Source: Romanomermis culicivorax (lineage: Eukaryota > Nematoda > Enoplea > Mermithida > Mermithidae). From it: a stretch of DNA of 64,000 nucleotides. Under the pieces are notes generated by a model. That model was not told the DNA's origin, searched no databases, and worked only from the letters and a program-made list of their open reading frames with translations. The stretch is taken from positions 122,341-186,340 of the forward strand of contig CAWUHX010000425.1 in assembly GCA_963922205.1 (NCBI GenBank), written 5' to 3'. Below, piece by piece: positions 57,471 through 64,000 of the stretch (its first letter is position 1; each line of letters opens with the position of its first letter). The position numbers and the translations under genes are program-made.

Positions 57471-58964
57471 TTTAAATAATCGATGTAGCAATCCCATAAA
57501 AGTAAGTTCAATGCTGGAAAAACTAGTAAGCTTATTATTGTACAGAACAGCTGAATTTTTTTTTCAATAACCTGATTAAGTGATCAAAATTTGCCGAATA
57601 GGCATAGTGAATGAGCATTATATTTTTTCAAGGATTTTATCTTTTCCAATTCTCGAGAACAAATTTAGCATTTTTCTACACCATTGCTTTTTAACGAGTG
57701 AAAATTGCGTATCAAATTGAACTTAATTCTTGGGTTTTCGCGGCATTTATCATTTTAAATTAAATGGGATAGTTTCACCTGTCAGTGTTGAGCGCTGTTT
57801 GAAAAAGTGTCATGTCAATAATTGCATAGAGTTTTAGTTTAAGGAATATGAGGCCTACTGGATGCGGACAAATGAAAACACAATCATCGACATTATCGAT
57901 TGTGCAGTTCGGGATGAATTATCTTGGAATCATTGTACAGATCGTATTGATTTGCTAACGATATTTCTTTCTATGAATAATCCGTCGTGGAGTTGCTAGA
58001 ACAACAAGTAGGCTCCAGAGTATGATTCGTCACTTCTAAAAATGGAAATGTATATAGTTTACTGTATCATCACTGCGACGATCGAAATACGAATAATTTA
58101 GTGTTTTTTCTCGAAAAACTTTAACCCCATTTGAGGAAAAACCCCAAAAACTTTATACTCATGAGAAAAATCAATTTTTTAAATTTCTTTGCTTAAAAAT
58201 TGTTCAAAATCATTTCTGATGTGTTTTTTGAACGTTTCTCATTAACTTGCATCTTATTCCACCAAAAAACCGACATTTTCTTTGCAAAAAGTTTCGTTTC
58301 GAGCTATGACCTGCTTAAGTATAACTAAATATTTAAGTGAGTTTACAAGAGCCGATCAACAGCATAACTTTTATTTCTTGCATTTCTTTGATGATATAAA
58401 ACAACTAATAATTTTGACATAACAAGTAATTCATTGTCATCATGAATTTCGAGTTCGGCTTGGGCAGATGTTCCAACTTCCATTTGATCGTCAAGTCAAA
58501 ATTGTCAGAATGTACATTTTCATGACTACTGAGCTTCTAAGCATTCCTCTTCTTTTGGTTAATACAGAAAAGATCTGTTAATTTTCGTGAAGTTGCCATA
58601 AGAGGTCCGACCAGTTGAGGGGAGTTGTAATCCGAAATTTTAGGGGGGTGGGTCGAAAAAAGTCGAAGTTTTTCCCAAAAAGGCCAAAAACATACACTTT
58701 TTTGCCAATTTTTTCTGGTTTTTTCCAAACTGGGGGGGGGGGGTCACTGTTTTTTTTCCCCCGGGCCTTTTCCCCGAATGGGGAAAGGGGTCAAAATTTT
58801 TTTCCCCATTTTCCCGGAGTCGTTTTTTTCGCTTAAAAATGCTCACAGACACTTTATTTAGGTGTTTTTGAGCATTTTCAAGCCTCCTGGTGTTTTTAGA
58901 CCCGTTAATTCATTAAAATTGAGGAAAAAATTGAAATTTTCGAGTTCAAAATTTAATGTACAAG
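57471..58964. other. gene-free tract with truncated G-run MITE
   Basis: Mostly AT-rich unassigned sequence. Segment 58600-58740 is a truncated G-run MITE (AAGAGGTCCGACCAGTTGAG start). Segment 58742-58860 is a CACTGTTTT / GGGGAAAGGGGTC repeat. No gene seen. Confidence 0.5.
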
Positions 58965-59189
58965 CATACCTGTACTTGGGGGGGACCCCCCCCAACTTGG
59001 CCAACCCAGTACCCAAAATGATTCCCCCCCCAACCCCCCCCCCCCCCCAGTTGGGAAAAAATTAAAAAAATTTGCCAAAAAGTGTATGTTTTTTGGCCTT
59101 TTTTGGGAAAAATTTCGACTTTTTCCTACCCCCCCCCCCAAAATTTCGGATTTACCCCCCCCCAACTGGTCGGAGGTCTTACAGGTATG
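58965..59189 (-). repeat. G-run MITE, inverse copy, perfect TSD
   Basis: 225 bp, CATACCTGTACTTGGGG to GTCTTACAGGTATG, flanked by a perfect octamer TGTACAAG at 58957-58964 and 59190-59197. Inverse to 15859-16078; C runs up to 15 long. Confidence 0.92.
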
Positions 59190-59197
59190 TGTACAAG

Positions 59198-62100
59198 CAT
59201 TGGAACAAATTTTCAAGCAAACTATCCAAAAGCATAATGACTTTGAGAATTACATGAGAAATCGATGGTTAAGTTCTCTATGATGACAAGTGAGAACCCA
59301 AAATGAATGTTAATGTTTCCGGCGCGAAGCGCCGGAAAAATTTTTTGGGTATTGATATTCTGCGACGCTGGGAAATCAATTTTCCGAACATTTATTTCAA
59401 GAATTAGATTTGAATTTTGTGTTCAAAAGTCGTAATTTCTAGAATTTTACTTGAAAAATTTTAAAACCAGTATAATTTATTTGTAAACTCTCATACTTGG
59501 TCGAAAATATATGAGTAAGCAGAGTATAAATTTCCGAAAGATATTTCCATGAAGCGTTTGAATTGATTTTACGTTAGAAAAGAAATAATCGCATCAAAAA
59601 GCTTAGAGACTTGACGTATTGATCTTTCTCAAAAGGAAAAAATGTGAATCATCTTCATTAAATATCATGATAAAATATTGAAGATGACAAATGAAAACAT
59701 GAGATAATACGTTCAAGATGATGAAAACTATGATAAATGAAGGTAGACGTGCTAAAAGCCGCGTCTGAGCTAAGTAATGCATAATAATGATTATTATAGT
59801 TATAATCGGCGCGAAGCGCCGGAAAATTTTGAGATTATGACCTTCTAAAATGCACCAAAATGCATCTTTTCTGTATCCGATCCCCGAAATTTTCTTCCCC
59901 AAATGGGGAAAGAGCCAGTGTTTGTTTTTTTTGCCGTCGGCAAATGAAAATTTCTAGCGGCAAATGAACTTTGAGTCGTCATTTGTACATGTACAAACGA
60001 GAAGAATCCAAAATTTTGCCGAAATTTGTAACAAAAATTGAGATTTCCGCTTGTCTCAGCGGAACTGTGCTGCATGTTGTGAACCGCGCCTTATTACTGT
60101 GGTATAAATTTTATGATTTTCCAAATATTGAAAATTTTGGAATTTTTTGGATGGAAATAATAAATTGAGTCTTAATTGAATTGAAGTACTTAGATAAATC
60201 AGTAGGTTTAACTTTGTCGTCGTTGTCAATTTTTATTAGTTTTTACCTCACTCGCAATTCTTCAGATATCAAGTGGGAAAAATTTTTTTAAAATTCTTCC
60301 CACCAAGCAATTTTGCTCACTTTTTCAGGTGCTAAATATGACTTACTCATGCACTCCTTTTTATAGAAATCTGTTACTTTACTTTGAACTGACCTGATAA
60401 TAATATGGCTACTCGTTGTTACAAATTCAACCCGACGTGGCTAAAAATATTTACTTGGCTTCGTGTAATCGACATCGAAAGCCGAAAGGCTTGTGTTGAG
60501 TATTTTTTTGATTTTATTTAGAGCAGTCTCACTTCTTCTAAAATCATAATATATTTGATTCGATATCTGTACCAATAAGTACCCAAACAAAATCGCTTAA
60601 AAAACTAATATTTTCATTATACAAATATGTACAAATGAAAATTGCCTACTCGTTTGTACATGTGCAAATGGGTCATGTACAAAAAAAAAACACTGGAAAG
60701 AGCCCAAAATTTTTTTCCCCTTTCCGAATTTTTTTTTCTCCAAAAAGCACGATTTGGGGGAAAAAAACAGTGGGGGGGGGTGGGTATATGGTTCGCAAAT
60801 TTGGGAGTGGGTCCCCCCCAATTACAGGTATGGATTTGTGACGTAGTGGTAGAATTGGCAAATAAGGGAGCAATGCAATCGTAATCTGACACAACAAAAG
60901 TATGAACCTGATCATCAACAAATTTTTTCCCCAAAGTGATGCCTAAGCAAGCACACAAAAATTTTCCTCAATTTAAAAAAAAATCTTCAAAACTGTACGA
61001 TTGAGAAATAAACTGTGGGTCAATTGCGGCGCTTGACGGAGCAGAGTTGCAAAAAAATATTTTTATGAATTTCAAATCGCTTTTTCTGGTTTAATTCTTT
61101 GGAATCTTTGATATATCAAAATAACCACGTGAAAAGTGGTGTCTTTCGCCAAGTGGCGCAAAATTTGTTGGGTATTCGAAGTTGGAAACATTACTTCCTT
61201 TTTTCGCACGGACCGGGTTTTTTTGTGTGCACGGACATTTGTGCCAATCGGCGCAAAAAATTTTTTTTCGCCAAATACATACTGCAGACCTTTAAAAAGT
61301 TTTATGCCAAAAGTTTGCCAGAAACATAATTGAAGATATATGCACCTCACTGATTCACATAAAAATCGTGCCTACCTTGGCTTCATCTAATCACGTCAGT
61401 GTGATAAGAAAAACTGATCAAGAAAGCGGTTTACACGATTCGAAAAGAACTCGAACGCTGCGAGAATTCAAATATTCTATAGAATTGATAAGGAAGTATA
61501 TATTTTCCTGTAATTTTTGGCTACCAGTTTCTTTCTAACAACGATGTGAAGATTAAATTAAAGATGTCTATAATTGCTTTCTCCTGAAGAAAACAAAGTC
61601 GAAAGTTGCGTGAATTTTTTTCGAAAAATTGTGCCAACAATGTCAATTTTTCTATTTGAATCAAACACCACAAACATAAATATCAGTTCCCAATCGCACT
61701 AAATGAAAAGAGGAAGTTCAGAATTTCTATTCATTCATCGGTCATTGAGACTCAAAGTTTGTTGCAATAATACAAATATACCATTCGAAGAGAATTCGCT
61801 CGCGTTCGGGGGAAATAAAAGGCAGTGCTATACCCACAGAAAATTTTGCGTTTTCAACCCTTAAAACGGCTAAAATCAAAGCGAATTGAGCCGCGCAAAA
61901 TTGTTCACAGCTGATTCTTTGTTTATAATATGCCTTTTTAAGATTTTTGAAACATTCTTTTTTTTTAAACGGTAATTTACCAAAGAATAGGAAAAATTAA
62001 ATTTCAGGAGTTCTGGGCCGTCAGATAATCATAGAAAACGATAAAAAGGATGTTTTTTCGAATGATCTTATGCATGAAAATGCCCGATTGGAAAAAAGTA

Positions 62101-62737
62101 GTCGCAGATATTTTTGATATGATTGTATCTTTTTTTGAATTTGCATATCATAAATGCGGACTCGAAGAACGAAAAAAATTTATGGATATTCAAATTCTAG
62201 ATCGCTCGATTATTGTCTAATTTTTAAGTCAGTTCAATCATTTTCTATAATCGAGCTGTCATGTCAAAAACATACAAATAAAATTCCATAATCAGACGGG
62301 TAAGCAACCGAAAATTTTGATTCTACTACCACCAAGAACTTTTAATATTCTTTTAAAATGCACCAAATCTTTCCGTTGCAATGTACAACTTGGTAAAAAA
62401 AATTTGGTTGCACAGACAAATTTTTAGTCTAAAATTGATAAATTCGCTTAATTTCGTCCGAAAATTGATAAAAGGCTACTCCCCTTGTATTTTGTTCAGT
62501 TCGCGACAGTTTCAGACTTTTAAAAACTGAATTTCCTGAGTTTCGGAGAAAAAATGAAAAGGCTGTCAAAAGTGACTTATTCGGTGCCCAGCGCGGAAAA
62601 ATTTTGATTTCGAAGCCTCTAAAACGTCGGAAAATTCATTTTTTCAGCACATTGTTCTGCAAATACCGATGATCGATCGTAATCTTTTAGCCATTTGGTT
62701 GCCGAAAGAAATTAAACATTTTTTATACATTTTTGAT
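59198..62737. other. gene-free dispersed repeats
   Basis: Hairpin cores at 59319-59335 and 59807-59822. Segment 59345-59870 matches 1740-2230. Segment 60689-60772 is an about 85-bp CACTG...CAGTG element. Segment 60780-60836 is a truncated G-run MITE end. Segment 61390-61870 matches 1190-1610. Segment 62380-62500 is the GTACAACTTGG repeat. No gene recognised. Confidence 0.55.
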
Positions 62738-62990
62738 CTATACGTGTAATTTGGGGTAGAGTTCTGGGGATCCCCCGCCAACATGGTCGGACCTAGTAAC
62801 CCAAATGTTGGGACCCCCAACTCGGAAGAATTGGGAAAATTAGTTTTTTTTGCTTTTTTTGTTAGAAGTTTTCGGTTTTTTTCGATTTTTTTAAAATTTT
62901 TAGGGATCACCTTAAATTTTGAGACACTGGGTACCCACATCCAACAAATTTGGGGTTGACCCCCAACTGGTCGCACCTCTTACAGGTATG
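62738..62990 (-). repeat. G-run MITE, diverged inverse copy
   Basis: Starts CTATACGTGTAATTTGGGG and ends CTCTTACAGGTATG. TTTTGAT repeats on both sides (62731-62737 and 62991-62997) as part of an 8-bp duplication with one mismatch. G/C runs are shorter than in the young copies. Confidence 0.75.
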
Positions 62991-63724
62991 TTTTGATTTA
63001 ATATATCTAGAGCCAGTATTTCTTAACCACAATTATTTATGAAAAAGTGTTTTCAAATTATCTGAAGTATAAAAAAAGCGATGGGTTTACCTCAGACTTG
63101 AATAATCGGTGATTAAATTTTTTAAAAATTAAAAAACGCAAAAATTTGTATTGGGAGCGCGAAAAAGTACTCAAATTTTTTTTGTCAATTGTCTGAAACG
63201 TCTAAAAAAAATTATAGTCAAAAAAGGTCATTTGGCTAAAAAAAACACTGTCGGCGCGTAAAAAATTTGGGATTTTGATATTCTATAAAGCTGGAAAATG
63301 AACCTTTTCAATATCTATTTCCTGGATGAAAGGTTTAATTTTTGAGCAAATTCAATAAGTTTTAAGTCGGGCAAACTAGAATTCGAAAATCACGCCAGCA
63401 ACCAAGAATTTGGATTCTTCGGCCAGCAAGAACTTCTGCCCTTTTCGCATGCTGATGATATTTTATTCATTTTCGAAATGCAAAAAATAACTTCACGTAA
63501 TTTTTTTTGCATTTGGAGTTTTGTGGAATTAATCGAGAAAATTCTTTACTTTCGTCAAATACGTCAAAAACCAATACAAGATCAAACATAAGCAAGCTGC
63601 AGCAAATTCTGTACAAAGTGCGCTATAGAAATATGGTCGATTTTCTATTTTGCAGTGAAGTCAATTCGAATAATTGACAATTTCGGTGGTTAGATATACA
63701 TACCTTATATATAAGTATTAATAG
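62991..63724. other. AT-rich tract, no gene seen
   Basis: Segment 63250-63420 resembles 18730-18900 (a repeat with AGCGCTGGAAAATGAA-like and TTTTCAACNTTTATTTCC-like motifs). Nothing coding is supported. Confidence 0.45.
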
Positions 63725-63840
63725 TGCTTCACATCGGGTACCCGGGTATTTCGGGTACGCACCCGGGTAGACCCGGGTACCCAAGTCAATTTTCTGAATG
63801 AAACCCGGGTGCTACCCGGGTACCCGGGTCTCAACAAGAT
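63725..63840. repeat. CCCGGGTACCC-type palindromic motif cluster
   Basis: About nine copies of CCCGGGT/ACCCGGG-type motifs lie within 110 bases. This resembles the GGATCC-rich subterminal ends of the hAT remnant at 8098-9693 in density and palindromic design. It may be one end of an element continuing past the window. Confidence 0.6.
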
Positions 63841-64000
63841 ATTGTATAAACGGAATATTTATATATTACTTGTATTTATGTGCAGTTACACTGAATGAAC
63901 GTATTTTCCTTTATTAATTCAGTGCATTTACCTGCTCAACGTGTTAACAAGGCCGCTTATGGCTCTCAAAAAGTCACTGTAGCGTATTTTTAGCAACAAA

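Overview
The window is eukaryotic, AT-rich, intron-bearing DNA and is almost entirely transposable elements; I found no convincing host gene and no rRNA or tRNA gene. Introns in the two DNA-transposon genes are mostly short with TTTTCAG/TTTTTAG-type acceptors, and a few degenerate TTAGGC-like tracts occur. This fits an invertebrate, perhaps a nematode, but the species assignment is a low-confidence inference.

Layout. 1-6.6 kb is a mosaic of short dispersed repeats and MITEs. 6.6-12.1 kb is a PIF/Harbinger element: a six-exon DDE transposase (+) converging on a three-exon MADF/SANT-like gene (-). Its third intron holds a TIR-bounded hAT remnant and its fifth a MITE. 12.1-19.4 kb is more MITEs plus a CR1-like LINE 3' fragment. 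20.2-23.0 kb is a nine-exon hAT transposase gene broken by one in-frame TGA. 24.0-24.8 kb is a solo LTR with TSD GAGG.

25.3-47.8 kb is one old CR1-like LINE (minus strand) cut into five pieces by four later insertions: a 16,233-bp LTR retrotransposon (26407-42639), a diverged solo LTR of the same family in opposite orientation (42959-44256), a BED-finger hAT derivative (45425-46417) and a TIR element (46625-47047).

The 16-kb LTR element is the most interesting object. It has 1,451-bp LTRs about 99% identical by eye, a CTGT target duplication, a PBS and, on the minus strand, gag, an overlapping accessory ORF, then one long reading frame. That frame encodes a signal-peptide/ectodomain/transmembrane glycoprotein (Env-like), two retropepsin domains joined by an SR-rich linker, reverse transcriptase and RNase H, then, after a single TGA, integrase. 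An Env-like module placed before and fused to Pol is unlike the usual gag-pol-env order.

52.0-56.2 kb is a solo LTR of a related family split by a gag-only LTR element (53172-about 55659). 56.2-57.5 kb is a LINE 3' fragment split by a TAA-flanked MITE, itself split by a solo LTR. 57.5-64 kb is repeats and MITEs, ending in a CCCGGGTACCC-rich tract that may be the end of another transposon.

No pathway links the genes. The biology is nested parasitism: element in element, often provable here from target duplications and from uninterrupted paralogous sites in the same window.
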